Shown here: positions 12,562-23,852 of the stretch, piece after piece
How positions within the stretch are numbered: position 1 is the stretch's first letter
Layout: every line of letters starts with the position of its first letter
DNA from: Euryodendron excelsum
Taxonomy: Eukaryota; Streptophyta; Magnoliopsida; Ericales; Pentaphylacaceae
Assembly: GCA_033060915.1 (NCBI GenBank)
Contig: CM065381.1
Coordinates: 9,912,501-9,976,500, forward strand
Length of the DNA stretch: 64,000 nt
Direction: 5' to 3'
Notes under the pieces: generated by a model
Databases searched by the model: none
Seen by the model: only the letters and a program-made list of their open reading frames with translations
Told to the model about the DNA's origin: nothing
Made by a program: the position numbers and the translations under genes

Positions 12562-13439
12562 CAGAGCCTCTTCTAACGTGAAAAGGATCCGCAAACTTAA
12601 ACAAAAAATCATATAATTCGATATACAGAGCTCGAACACTCCCAAAACCCTAGCTTCCCTAGGTTTCCCAAACCCTAGCCACCATACACTAAACTCTAGC
12701 CTCCTATACACTCATACACACTTCCGTACACTCATACACTAACCTTCAACCCTCCTTCGAAGACTTGAAGAGTTGTAATCTGAAGTTTGAATATTGAAGG
12801 CGGCTCTTGAAGATTGAAGACGAAGATCAAGACGAGGACCGAAGACAGCACGACGCGTAATATAAACAAGATACAAGGTAGGTTCTCCATTTAAATTTTC
12901 GTACTTCCCCCTCTCTCTTTTCTCTCCTAACACACTTGGGTTTTCTCTATTTTAATCCCCTATTTCTTTCCCCCCATTTCTTTGCATGCTTGAAACAAGG
13001 GGATTCCCGGTCCATGTGTAGGATTGGGCTACTGGAGAGTCACCGCGTCGGGGGCTTTCTTCTAGTCTAACTAGAGACCACGTGGGTCTGGCCCCCTTAA
13101 TTATGTGGTGAAGCCTTAGCCTTGTATGTTCACGACCCCAAATTTGCATTGTGCATATCATGATCTTGTATCTTCCAAAAATCATTTTCAAAGTTGTCTT
13201 CAAAATCGTTTTCAAACTTGTTTTCAAAATTGCATCAAAATTTCCTTTTTAAAAACTTGTTTTCAAAATCACAATCCTAGGGTGATTCTAGCTTTTCCAT
13301 GGCTAGGATTGCTTTAGGAAAGTGTTATATTTAAAGTGACTTTCATGGTCCATATTTTTAACTCTTGTTGTTTTCAAAACCGCTTTCCTAAAGTGGTTCT
13401 AGCCTTCTTATGGTTAGAATTGCTTTAGGAAAGTGAGAC

Positions 13440-15080
13440 GTTTTTACACTTTCCAAAAAAGCTCTCTTTTAAAAAATCTCTTCCTAAAAATCTCTTTTTC
13501 AACGTACTTTCCTAAAACTCTTCTTTCCAAAGTTGTTTTCAAAAACTCCTTCCAAAATCTATTTTTCAAAGCTTCCTTTTTCAACTCCTTTCTAAAAACT
13601 CTTTCTCCTCAAAATTTACTTTCTAAAAATACTCCCTAAATTCACTTTCCTAAAAACTCTCTCTCCAACAATCTCCTTCTAAAAATTTTTCTAAAAAACT
13701 CTCTTTCCAAAATTTTCCTTCTAGAAACTCTCTTCTAGGATCTTCCTTCTAAAATCTTCGTTTCTAAAAACACACTTTTCAAAAACTCCTTCTCTTTAAA
13801 ATCTTTTTCTAAAAACTCTCTCTTCGAATTTACTTTCCAAAAACTCTTCCCTCTAGAAACTTCTCTTTAGGATTTCCTTCCAAAATCTTCGTTTCCAAAA
13901 ACACACTTTCCAAAAACTCTTTCCTTAGAAGCCCAAGTCAAGCCCTAGAACCCACAATTAGGAAGCCCTAATTTTTTTTCAAAAACATAGTTTCAAACTT
14001 GCCCTAGAACCTAGATTTTCAAAACCTTTTGTTTTCACATCCAAACTATACATGTTTCCAAAATCTATTTCCTACGTCGAAAATATAATTTTTCAAATCT
14101 AGGATTTCTAGAATATCCCTTTTCAAATCTTTGCCAAATCTTATCTTCCCTTTAGGAAACCAAATCAAATATTCCCGTTTAGGAAACCAAATCCAATCCT
14201 CCATTTTTGGAAACAAAATCAAACTTTTGCTTTTAGAAACTAAATCCAATCCCATCCTAATCCAAACCTTTTTTAATTCAATTTCTTCCTAAACCATAAG
14301 TTTCTTAAACCTAAACTTTAAATCTTTCCTTAAATTTTAAAATCCAACTCTTTCCTAATCTTTCACTTTCCTAAATCTTAAGTTTCCAAAACTTGAACAT
14401 AAAAATCTTTCCTACATTTCAAAACTCAACTTTTGAATCTTTCCTAATTCAACCCTTTCCTAATTCTACCCTCTTTTCAAATCTTAACTTTTCAAATCTA
14501 AGTTTTCGAATCTTTCCTAAACTCAAACTTTTTCTAATCTTAAGATTTTCTAAAATTCAAACTCTAAAACTTTCAAAATCTTAAACCTTTCTAATTTTCT
14601 AATCTTTCTAAATTCAAAGTTTTCTAAATTCCAAAACTTTCTTAAGTTAAATCTTTCTAAATTCAAAACTTTCTAAATTCTAAACTTTCCAAAACTTCAA
14701 AATCTTTTCAAATCTAAAACTTTTCTAAATTGAAAACTTTCCAATTTCAAAATTTTCCTAAACCTAAAACTTTCCTAAGTTGAAATTTTCTTAAATTCAA
14801 AACTTTCCTAAGTTGAAACTTTCTTAAATTCCAAACTTTCCTATTTTAAAACTTTCCAAAAATGAAACTTTCCTAATTCGAACATTTCCTAAAATCCAAT
14901 CTTTCCAAATCTTCCAAGTCCAACATTCGAGTCAAATATTTCTAAATCTCAAGTCTTTCCTAGGTCTCCTATCTTTCCTAAGTCTAGATTTCCTAAACTT
15001 CCATCTTTCCAAAACCAAGTCTTTCAAAATCAAATCTTTTCAAATCTTCCAATCCAATTTCCAATCCCCTCTCTTTCTTT
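13440..15080 (+). repeat. Low-complexity C/T- and A-rich tract of the inner LTR
   Basis: Short imperfect repeats of the type TTTCCTAAACTTC and AAAACTCTTTC fill this interval, as in copy 1 at 2380-3960. G is scarce on the plus strand and no open frame of meaning is present. Confidence 0.75.
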
Positions 15081-15939
15081 CAAATCAATCTCTTTTCAAT
15101 CGGACTCTTGTCCAAACTACGACTGACCTGATTCCTCCAAAAGGATACGTAGGCAACCCTCGTGGGTGCGGTCACAACTTTTTTCAAATTTCTATATTCT
15201 TCAAAACTCAAATTCTACAATCTTTTTAAATCTCCAATCAATTTTCAAATTTTCAATTTTAAATTTCTATTTCCAAATCTCTATAATTTTAATTTTCAAA
15301 ATCTTTTTCCAAATTTAAACTTCTATATCTTTCTTTTCGAATCAAATCAAATCTCTTTTCCAATCTATTTTCTAAATCAATTCTCTTCTATTGCACTTGC
15401 ATATCATGCATCATATTTTTCAAACATTGTTTTTCTAAAGTGAATAAGGTTGAACATATGTTAATTAAAGACTCTCTTAGGTGAATCTAGGGTAGATTGA
15501 CATGTAGGTACCAGAAGAGCGGGGTAGGGTGATGGCTTAGTGCGTCTTCCCTACACGTAACCAACCTCCGAACTTAGATCACTGTTTTCATAGACCAAAA
15601 CGGAGTTATTTTTCAAAAATGGCTAAATGTTTTCCAAAGGTTGCCAAACAACCCGTTTTTCCTAAAAAAACCCTCTCTTGAGGATGTTTTCCAAAATCGT
15701 TTTCCAAAAACCCTAAGTGTAGTCTTCAGATTATTCTTAGTTTTTTTAGGTGACCTAACTCACCTTAATCAAGTTAGGTGGCGACTCCAAACTTTTTCTA
15801 AAAGCCCTTTAATCAAATCTATTTTCAATTCAAACCTAGTCGCACTCATTCTTCTGGGAGGGTGAGTTCTAATGAGAGAGTACAACATTTTTCCCGCTTG
15901 TGTGAGTATTCCTCGAGTGCGAAAAATCTGGGCGCGACA

Positions 15940-15944
15940 CCCTT
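15940..15944. repeat. Target-site duplication CCCTT (right) of the inner solo LTR
   Basis: Second copy of the 5-bp duplication. The outer minus-strand LTR resumes immediately after it with TCGGTACCTACATGTC. Confidence 0.85.
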
Positions 15945-16879
15945 TCGGTACCTACATGTCTAATCACCCTTTGTTCACTCACTATAATAACCGGTTACCA
16001 TTGTCTACTTAATATCCACTTCAGAATTTTGAAAACGAGGTTTAGTTATCACTTTTCAGATAGATAATGCATGATGCAAGTTTTTTGAAGAAGTTTGAAA
16101 ATAATGGGGGTTTTGAAAAAGTTTGGAATAGAAACTTTGAATTGATTGGAATTTTTGGAAAAAGGGATTGAAGTTGAAATAAAAGTTATGACCGCACCAT
16201 TTTAGGTTGTCAACATATCTCATTTGGCGATAATCAAGTCATTCGTAGTTCGGGCAAGAGCCTGATGAAAAATAGGCGCGTTAGGGCCTTTGAAAAGTTT
16301 GTAGATACCTTGAGATTTTTGGAAAAGTTTAAGACACTTTGAGGTCTTTGGAAGTTGAAGACTCTTTATGGTCTTGGAAGTTGAAGACTCTTTGTGTTCT
16401 TGGAGGTTTTGACTTGAAATTGGATGGTGGAGTATTTTGAAAATGTTTTTGGATCAACTTAAGGGAGTTTTGAAAAAATGCTTTGACATAACTCAAGAGA
16501 ACTTGATAGTGTTTTTGAAGTCTTGTTTTGAAAACCTTGGAGGCATGATTTTAGAATGTTTTGATGAATTAATTTTTTAAAGTGGTTTTTGGAAATGGCT
16601 GAGGGTTTGGAATCCTAATATAGACAACCTTAGAGGTTGTTCTTAATATATCACTTTTCCTTGGAATTCCTAACCATGAGAAGGCTAGGGACACCTTAGG
16701 TTTGTGACTCTTTTGAAAACGTTTTTGGAAATGGCTTGAAGATGGAACGTAAGAACATTTGAAGAGTTTATGGAGTTGGTTGAAATCAAGAGAGTGGGAG
16801 GTTTTGGAAAAATGGGTTATGAGAATGGTTTAAAATTGAGTGATCATTTAGAAAAGGGTTCAAGAGTTGGAACCTTGAA

Positions 16880-17150
16880 ATATACTAACCTAGGTTGGGT
16901 TGGCTTAGGATTAGGGGTGACCTAAGGTTGACTAAGTTGGGTTAGGTTAACCTAGGGTTAAGATGACCTATGGTTAACTAACAAAGGTTAGGTTAACCTA
17001 AGGTTAAGGTGACCTAGGGTTAACTAACTAGGGTAGGGTTAACCTAAGGTTAAGATGACTTAGGGTTAGGTTAACCTAAGGTGAGTGAACTAGGGTCAAG
17101 TTAACCAAGGTAGGGTTAACCTAAGGTTAGGATGACCTATGGTGAGGTTT
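16880..17150 (-). repeat. GGTTAACCTAAGG-type short tandem array in the outer LTR
   Basis: About 270 bases are made of variants of GGTTAACCTAAGGTTAAG and GATGACCTAGGGTTAACT in an irregular 36-45-base higher-order period. GGTTAACC and CCTAAGG-like cores recur more than a dozen times. The inner LTR and copy 1 lack the array, so it was amplified within this copy or its subfamily. It superficially resembles telomeric repeats but has no regular 7-base period. Confidence 0.75.
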
Positions 17151-18737
17151 GGAAAATGGTTTTGAAAGTTGGTTTAATGCACTTTTGAAAAGAGTTTTGA
17201 AAAACGAAATGTGTTGTGCAAATGGACTTTGGTGGACAACCCTTTTGAAGATCTTTTCTATGAAAATTTTGACTTTAGCCAAGAGTATGGTTTATATAGT
17301 TGGTGTTTGAAAACCATTCCAATGAAGGTTTCCTCAATGGCCATTATAACCATAATCTTGACAAGAGTGTAAAGGGTCTAAAAATCAACATAGTGATGAC
17401 AACTTTTTAAGGCACTATTTTTCATGTAAAGATGTAGAGAATACATTATTAAAGATCATCTTTGGAGAAGAATTTTGAAAACCATTTTTCAAGGGAACCA
17501 TTCTATCAAGAGAGGGCTTATATGACCAAACAAAAGGGAAACCACTCAAGAGAGGATTTCATGGGGCCATTCCAACCACTACACTTAAAAGAATGAAAAT
17601 CTTGAAAATTAAAGAATTAGAAAGCAACCCTTATGCAAATTAAAATGTCATGATACCAAAATGAGAGTTAGAAGATTAGTAGGATGTCTTCTAAGGCATG
17701 GTTTCTAAAATCCCATCCTAAACTTCAAGGAGCCAACTTTTGGAATGATTTTTAAAAGGAATATAGAGCTTGGAAATGGCATGAAAATAAGAGCAATGTA
17801 AGTATTGTAGAACATGACAACAAGCACAAAATGAAGCCAATGATACAAGACATGATCAAAATAGCAACATGCAAGGGGTCATGATCACATACAAAGTTTT
17901 TCAACTACACCACATAAACAATGGGCTCCTAGGCCATACCATCTTAAAGTAGGCCAGTGAGAGGTCCCCCTACACTATAACTCTCACTTGCTTTCCTTTA
18001 GGCATGATCCAAGATCCCTCTTGGCTCAAGCATGCAAGAATGGGGGGTTGTAGATGGGGGTTAAAATAGAGAATAGCCTAAGTAGGCAAGGAGGGAGAAG
18101 AGAAGAGTGGGGGGAGACACAAATGTAAAAAGGATACCACATTTTGCCTTCAACACACTTGTAGTCTTCAATGGATGTCTTGATTGAAGCTTGAGTGACT
18201 TCAAGAGGGCTTAAGGGGTTAAAATGGAGTGTGTAATTGTGTATAAGGCTTTATATGTGAAGTGTATAGGCTTAGGAATGATGGAATCTAACCTAAGTGT
18301 TGGAGGGATGAAGTGTGAGTAAAGATTCACAGTTCTGGAGTGATTTCAGCAAAGCTTTGCATTAGAAATTGGAGTTGGAATATGCAAAGGGGAGTCTGAT
18401 ATTTGTAGACATTCTGGAACAGGCCTGGCGCATGTAGGATATGTGCAGGTACTGTTTCATTGCCAGAATTACACGTGGCACCCTATGTACTGGTTAAATC
18501 TCGACTGTTGATCGAGAGTTGGTCGATCTGATCAAAATTTGAGTGCATGTAGCATACGCTCCATCACCGGGATGGTTCGTCCAAACTTTGCCTCGATAAT
18601 TGGGTCAACAGGGAAGGTTTTGGGAGTATTGGTTCTACCTACGGTGTTCTCTTGAGGTTTCTTGTCAACTTTCATATTTTTGAAAAGGTTGAATTGTATT
18701 TGGAAGCATGGGATATCGTTTCGAGAAGCATGCATAA

Positions 18738-19210
18738 AAGGACACTTTTGCCGAGCGTCTGTAATACGCTCCGAGGGTGTTCAAAAGTGACCGTTTTTGT
18801 GCCGCGTGATTGAGGCCTTCGGGAAGTGTTCTTTTCGATTGAACCGTACCGATGGAAAGTATTCTAAAAATTCTTTCAGGAATTTTCAGGTTTACGCATT
18901 TCTCAAGTCGTTTGATAGTGCGTTTTATTCAGGGAATTGGAGGAAAAGTCAACTTTGGCGGAGCATCTGTGAGACGCTCCAGGGGTTGCTGAAAGTTGTA
19001 GTTTTCGTACCGTACTATGAAGGGCTTCAGGAAGCGATCTATCCAATCGAGCCGTATCGAGGGAAAGATCTATGAACAAACTTTCAAGAAAATTCCTGAT
19101 TTACGCATTTCTCGAGTCAGTTGACGGTGCGTTATAACAAGAGAATCAGGAGAAAAGACAATTCAAGCGGAGCGTTTGCGAGACGTTCCTGGGAACTTTT
19201 GTTGAGTCGT
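18738..19210 (-). repeat. Degenerate tandem repeat, about 205-bp unit, in the outer LTR
   Basis: Two full units and part of a third are recognisable by shared anchors: a GCGGAGCRTYTGYGAGACG-like segment at about 18750, 18959 and 19168; a GATTTACGCATTTCTCRAGTC-like segment at about 18892 and 19100; and AGGAAAAGWCAA before the anchors. Units differ considerably, so the duplication is old. Confidence 0.7.
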
Positions 19211-19659
19211 GAGTGTTCAATATCGTAGGGTCCTCCTCAGGTTAAGCAAGGGTGTATGGTGAAACCCTTTGCTTGAAATCCCAAGACCGGTGCTGTTTCG
19301 GGGCAAAATGGTCATTTTGGCCAGGACTGGCTGGAAATGATTAGGGATGGTTTGGTGTGCTGTGTAAAGTGTGTTGGGTCGTTCTGGGATGGTTTCGAGA
19401 GAGTCTTTTACCGTTCGGCGGGGTTTGTGTAGTGCTGAGGTGTTTAGGGGCAAAACAGTCATTTTTACTGGAGTGAGCCGAAATAGGACCGAAATTAGAC
19501 CAAATGGCATGCGGGGGACACCTAATGGTTTAACAATGTTTTGGAAGGATGGACTTATTGTTTTGAGGGATTTTTAACTTTCCCAAAACGTGCCTGGAGG
19601 CCCCAGAGGCAGGTTTAGCCATTTTTCATCGAGTCGGGCTAGCAGGCGCCGATGTTGAC

Positions 19660-20052
19660 CTAGGTGTTGGTACCCGAGACCGCCCGGTCTCGAAAAACTA
19701 CCTGTGCGGTGTTGGTCTCTAAGAACGTCCGGTCTTAGAGAGCTACTTGTAGGGTGGTGTTGGTTCCTGAGAACGCCTGGTCCTAGAAAGCTACCTGGAA
19801 GGGTGATGTCAGTCTCCGAGAACGCCTGGTCTCGGAGAGCTACCGAATGACGGACATTCTACATTGGCGGGCTAGCAGGCGCTAGAAGTGAACCATCTGA
19901 AATTTTGACAAGGTGTTGGTCCCCGAGATCGCCCGATCTTGGGAAGCTACCTGGATGGCGTTGGTTTCCAGGACCACCCGGTCCAGAAAGCTACCTGGAA
20001 AAATGGTGCTTATGGCTTCAGCGGGTCCTTGTGGACCCGTGAAGCTACCAGT
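19660..20052 (-). repeat. Array of about seven hairpin units with differing stems, in the outer LTR
   Basis: Each unit (about 55-60 bases) reads, on the plus strand, GGTGTTGGT, then a self-complementary core, then AGCTACCTGG. Cores differ between units: CGAGACCG-CC-CGGTCTCG (about 19675), CTCTAAGA...TCTTAGAG (19717), CTCCGAGA...TCTCGGAG (19813), CCGAGATCG...CGATCTTGG (19922), GGACC...GGTCC (19969) and GCGGGTCC...GGACCCGT (20019). The unit at about 19765 pairs poorly. Flanks are conserved while stem sequences change on both sides. Confidence 0.75.
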
Positions 20053-20164
20053 TGGCTGGATTATAGGTTGAAAGGCTCATCTTGAACTTGCATATGTTAT
20101 GATGTTGAAAAACTTAGCCCGGTCGGGCTGGAGATTACCGAGCGAGCAAAATGGGGTACTTACA

Positions 20165-20169
20165 GTTTT
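20165..20169. repeat. Target-site duplication GTTTT (right) of the outer solo LTR
   Basis: Follows the LTR end at 20164 and is continuous with the rest of R3 (GTATGCTTTTTAGGAG). Confidence 0.8.
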
Positions 20170-21488
20170 GTATGCTTTTTAGGAGAATAATACCATACAG
20201 TTTGTTGTATGTACATACAACTATGGTGTGTATTCAGGGGTGGACCCGATTATAGTTCAGTGGGAGCACTTGCCCCCACTCAATTGGCTAATTCTGCTAC
20301 TTTTAACAATTTTTTTATGTGTATTTATTTGATCTTAGGCTATAAATAGATGTCTTTTCTCCCATTGAATTTATGAACACTTATTTATTACTATTTGAAT
20401 TTACTAATACGTATATTAGCCCCCACACAATATCACTAAATTTGTAGTAAAAAATATGTGTTTTATTAACCCTTCATTGTTCGGCCAAATAAATAATGCC
20501 ATCTCAATTAACCTTGTATCCATAGACTAGCCAGGTTCAAAATTCATTCTCAAACTTTTGAACCTTAACTAGCCAAATCTAAATTTAGCTTTTGATATAG
20601 TTTTTGTGTACAAGTTTTATACATGTGTATTGCCCTTTTTTAGCATCTTTAATATGATTTTTTTTATTTATTAAATTAAATATATTGTCAATTAAAAAAA
20701 TTGTGTATAATGCTATGTAAATTTTACACCCACTGAACAAAAATTTTGAATACACCCTTACATGTATATACATAATATGTATATGTTCATATAATTTCTG
20801 CATATTAAACAAAGAACAGTGTATATATATAATGCTATGTATATATACATACATTCATATAATGCTATTTTTATATATACATATGTGTATATATATATTT
20901 ATCTAATCAAAGGTATAAAAAAAAAACATATAATTTGTGTGTGTACATGTAGGTTCATATAATTCTCACAGAAGGCTTTTAATTAGGAGAACAATATCAG
21001 TATGTGTAAGTGCGTACAACAGTGGTGTGTCATTCATATAATTTCTGCCTATCTAATAAAGAACAATGTGTATATATATGTGTGTATCAGACAAAGAATA
21101 GTGAAAGTGTAAAGTAGAATTTATCTAACATACCTAAACTGGTTAACGCCTGTTGCTTTGTGTTCTTTAGAGAATAAGGCAGAGCTTGGGAGACAGAGTT
21201 GTTTATCTTTAAACCATAGGGCCTTTTTTTATAGTCTTCGGTTCCTCTCCTATTCTTACCAGAATTAGAGACGTCAAAGAGTTGTATTATTAAGAGCCAG
21301 TTGGGAACCTAGGAAAAGAAAGTGAAATAGACAATAAATCTCTTCTATGTTTGGTTTTGTGAAAAAAATAAAATGAAAGTGGAGGAAAAGAAGAAAGACA
21401 AAGCGGGATAGCGATTACTTTTTTTTCTCTCCCTATTCGCTCAATTTTCCTTCTCTTTCCCTTTCCTTTGTCTTTTAGGTAAAACCAA
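20170..21488. repeat. Right part of tandem unit R3
   Basis: Continues R3 from the point of LTR insertion to the next TTTGTATTATCAC start. With 10586-10815 it makes a unit of about 1.55 kb collinear with R1, R2 and R4. Confidence 0.85.
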
Positions 21489-23054
21489 TTTGTATTATCA
21501 CTTATTCATGCAATCAAACCTATTAGCCTCTGTGTGTGTGTATATATATATATATATATCTAGGTTTAGGAGGAGTGTTCGAACAAGGAATAAAAAAGAG
21601 AAAACTACGAAAAATAGGAAACTAAACGTATTAGGAAATTAACTGCAGTATATTTTAACAAAACCCACTGTGAAAATCAAAGAACTCTCAAAACAGATTC
21701 TCAAACTGTGTGAAAAAGTTCTGTTTTGTATGCTCTTTAGGAGAAAAATACCATATAGTTTGTTGTATGTACGTACAACTATGGTGTGTATTCAGGGGTG
21801 GACCCAATTACAGTTCAGTGGGAGCAATTGCCCACACTCAATTGGCTAATTCTACTGCTTTTAACAATTTTTTTATGGGTATTTATTTGATCTTAGGTTA
21901 TAAATAGATGTCTTTTCCCCCATTCAATTTACGAACACTTATTTATTTCTCTTTGAATTTACTAATACGTATATTTGCCCCCACACAATATCACTAAATT
22001 TATAGTAAAAAATATATGTATTTTATTAACCCTTCATTGTTTGGCCAAATAAACAATGCAATCTCAATTAACCTTGTATCCATAGACTAGCCAGGTTCAA
22101 AATTCATTCTCAAAATTTTGAACCGTAACTAGCCAAATCTAAATTTAGCTTTTGATATCGTTTTTGTGTACAACTTTTATACATGTGTGTTGCCCTTTTT
22201 TAGCATCTTTAATATGATTATTTTTTTATTTATTAAATGAAATATATTTTCAATTAAAAAAAATTGTGTATAATGCTATGTAAATTTTGCACCAACTGAA
22301 CAAAAATTCTGAATACGCCCCTACATGTATATACATAATACATATATGTTCATGTAATTTCTGCATATCAAACAAAGAACAATGTATATATAATGCTATT
22401 ATATATACATATATAGATATGTAAATATATACATATAATGCTATGTATATATATATATATCTATTTATTTAATCAAAGGTATTGAAAAAAACCATATAAT
22501 TTCTGTGTGTACATATAGGTTCATATAATTCTCACAGAAGACTTTTGATTAGGAAAACAATACCAGTATGTGTATGTGCGTACAACAGTGGTGTGTTATT
22601 CATATAATTTCTGCCTATCTAATAAAGAACAGTGTGTATATATGTGTGTGTATCAGACAAAGAATAGTGAAAGGGTAAAGTAGAATTTATCTGACATACC
22701 TAAACTGGTTGATGCCTGTTGCTTTGTGTTTGGAGAATAAGGTAGAGCTTGGGAGACGAAGTTGTTTATCTTTAAACCATAGGACCTTTTTTTATAGCCT
22801 TTGGTACCTCTCCTATTCTTACCAGAATTGGAGATGTCGAAGAGTTATATTATTACAAGCCAGTTGGGAACTTGGGAAAAGAAAGTGAAATAGAAAATAA
22901 ATCTCTTCTATGTTTTTTTTTTTTGTGAAAAAAATCAAAAGTAAGTGGAGGAAAAGAAGAAAGAGAAAGCGGGAGAGTGATTACATTTTTTTCTCTCCCT
23001 ATTCCCTCAATTTTCCTTCTCTTTCCCTTTCTTTTCTCTTTTAGGTAAAATCAA
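21489..23054. repeat. 1.6-kb tandem unit R4
   Basis: Last unit of the copy A array, collinear with the others and ending at CTTTTAGGTAAAATCAA. Downstream sequence (23055 on) is shared with the region after the single unit in copy B. Confidence 0.85.
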
Positions 23055-23074
23055 ATGAGGAAAGAAAAAAAATT

Positions 23075-23309
23075 ATAGCCTATTTGAAACTTGTGGAAGG
23101 GAAGGGAAATCAAAGGAAAGGAAGAGAAAGTACTGTTTGAAATTATTTTCTTGTTTGATTTTGGAAAGAAAAGTGGAGGGAAAGAAGAGAGAGAAAGAGA
23201 GAGATTATTTTAAAACTTTCCCTCCCTTTTTCCTCCCTTTTTCTTTCATGTTCTCTCTCCTCCCCTTTCCCTTCCCTTCCTTTCTTTTCCACAACTTCCA
23301 AACAGGCTG
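23075..23309. mobile_element. Tourist-like MITE (foldback), copy A only
   Basis: Left end TAGCCTATTTGAAACTTGTG and right end CCACAACTTCCAAACAGGCTG are inverted complements with a few mismatches. The arms are purine-rich on the left and pyrimidine-rich on the right. It is flanked by TTA and TAA. Copy B lacks it at the matching place (about 32890). No coding sequence. Assignment to PIF/Harbinger-derived MITEs rests on the 3-bp TTA/TAA flank and is tentative. Confidence 0.6.
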
Positions 23310-23312
23310 TAA

Positions 23313-23852
23313 AGGGTCTGTTTGATACTTGAGGAAAGAAAGAAAGAGAAAGAAAAATTCTTTCATTTGTTTAGGGGCTGATGGTAACGTCGTTAGCTTT
23401 TATTTTTTGTTGCTAGTTTTTTGTATTATGTTTTTGTTTTTTTATAAAAATAAAAACTAAACACATGTTTGATAACCAAATAAAATAAATTGTTTTGTAA
23501 AGAAATAAAATTAAGTAGAATTTATCTTATCATATAATAATAATAATAATAAGTTTTATATAGTTAAAAACCTAGAAACCGGGCCTTAGTTTTTTAATCT
23601 AGAAGGGAAGAGAAGAGAAAAGGTAGAGAAAGTTTTTTTCTTCTTATTTTCACTTCATTTTCCTTCCTTTTTCCCTTTTAATAGGTATCCTATTATTTTT
23701 TTTGCTTTTTCCTTTTAATTCCAAACAAGAGGAAGTGATTTTTCTTTCACTTTTCTCTAATTTTCTTTGCAAATGAAACAAACAAAAGAAACTCACTTTC
23801 TCTTTATTTTCTCTCTCATTTCATTTCCCTTCCACAAGTATCAAATAGACCT
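23313..23852. mobile_element. Foldback MITE-like element, shared by copies A and B
   Basis: It starts AGGGTCTGTTTGATACTTG and ends CAAGTATCAAATAGACCT, and is flanked by TAA on both sides. The counterpart in copy B is 32899-33458. The inner part contains GTTAGGGGCTG-like and poly-purine segments. Its presence at the same place in both copies means it predates the segmental duplication. Confidence 0.65.

Larger units (their letters stand above)
11243..15939 (+). mobile_element. Inner solo LTR, plus strand, 4697 bp, complete
   Basis: The element starts TGTAAGCACCCCATTTTTG and ends CTGGGCGCGACA, so it has TG...CA ends with a perfect 5-bp target duplication CCCTT. In order it holds a hairpin-rich 5' part, repeated blocks of CGGATCATTCCGGGT type, a GGCGCC-rich block, a TATA box (12554), a leader with ACCCTAGC motifs, a C/T- and A-rich tract, GGATACGTAGGCAACCC (about 15143), GCGGGGTAGGGTGATGG (about 15520) and GGTGGCGACTCC (about 15778). 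It lacks any ORF with retroviral motifs, and its two ends share no direct repeat. It is therefore a solo LTR. The length and the GGATACGTAGGCA motif suggest an Ogre/Tat-type Ty3/gypsy family. Confidence 0.88.
10816..20164 (-). mobile_element. Outer solo LTR, minus strand, interrupted by the inner LTR
   Basis: Read on the minus strand the LTR begins TGTAAGTACCCCATTTTG at 20164 and runs to about 15945. It resumes after the inner insertion at 11242 and ends GGGGCGCGATA at 10816 (the family end is GCGACA, so one base has changed). Net length without the inner LTR and one target duplication is about 4647 bp, close to the 4697 bp of the inner copy. It is flanked by GTTTT on both sides. Minus-strand landmarks match the other copies: the GTCCGAACT-like block near 16245 and GCCACCTAACTTGATTAAGG at about 10979. 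There are no gag-pol ORFs and no second LTR. Probably formed by LTR-LTR recombination. Confidence 0.85.

Noticed and set aside
15778..15789. GGTGGCGACTCC as a tRNA primer-binding site
   Set aside because: It lies about 160 bases inside the LTR, and the TG...CA ends with target duplication place the LTR border at 15939.
10816..15939. A single 5.1-kb element with 430-bp terminal inverted repeats
   Set aside because: The inverted ends are explained by a plus-strand LTR inserted near the 3' end of a minus-strand LTR of the same family; the CCCTT and GTTTT duplications fix the true borders.
16880..17150. Interstitial telomeric repeat
   Set aside because: There is no regular TTTAGGG period; words are GGTTAACC and CCTAAGG variants in an irregular array inside an LTR.
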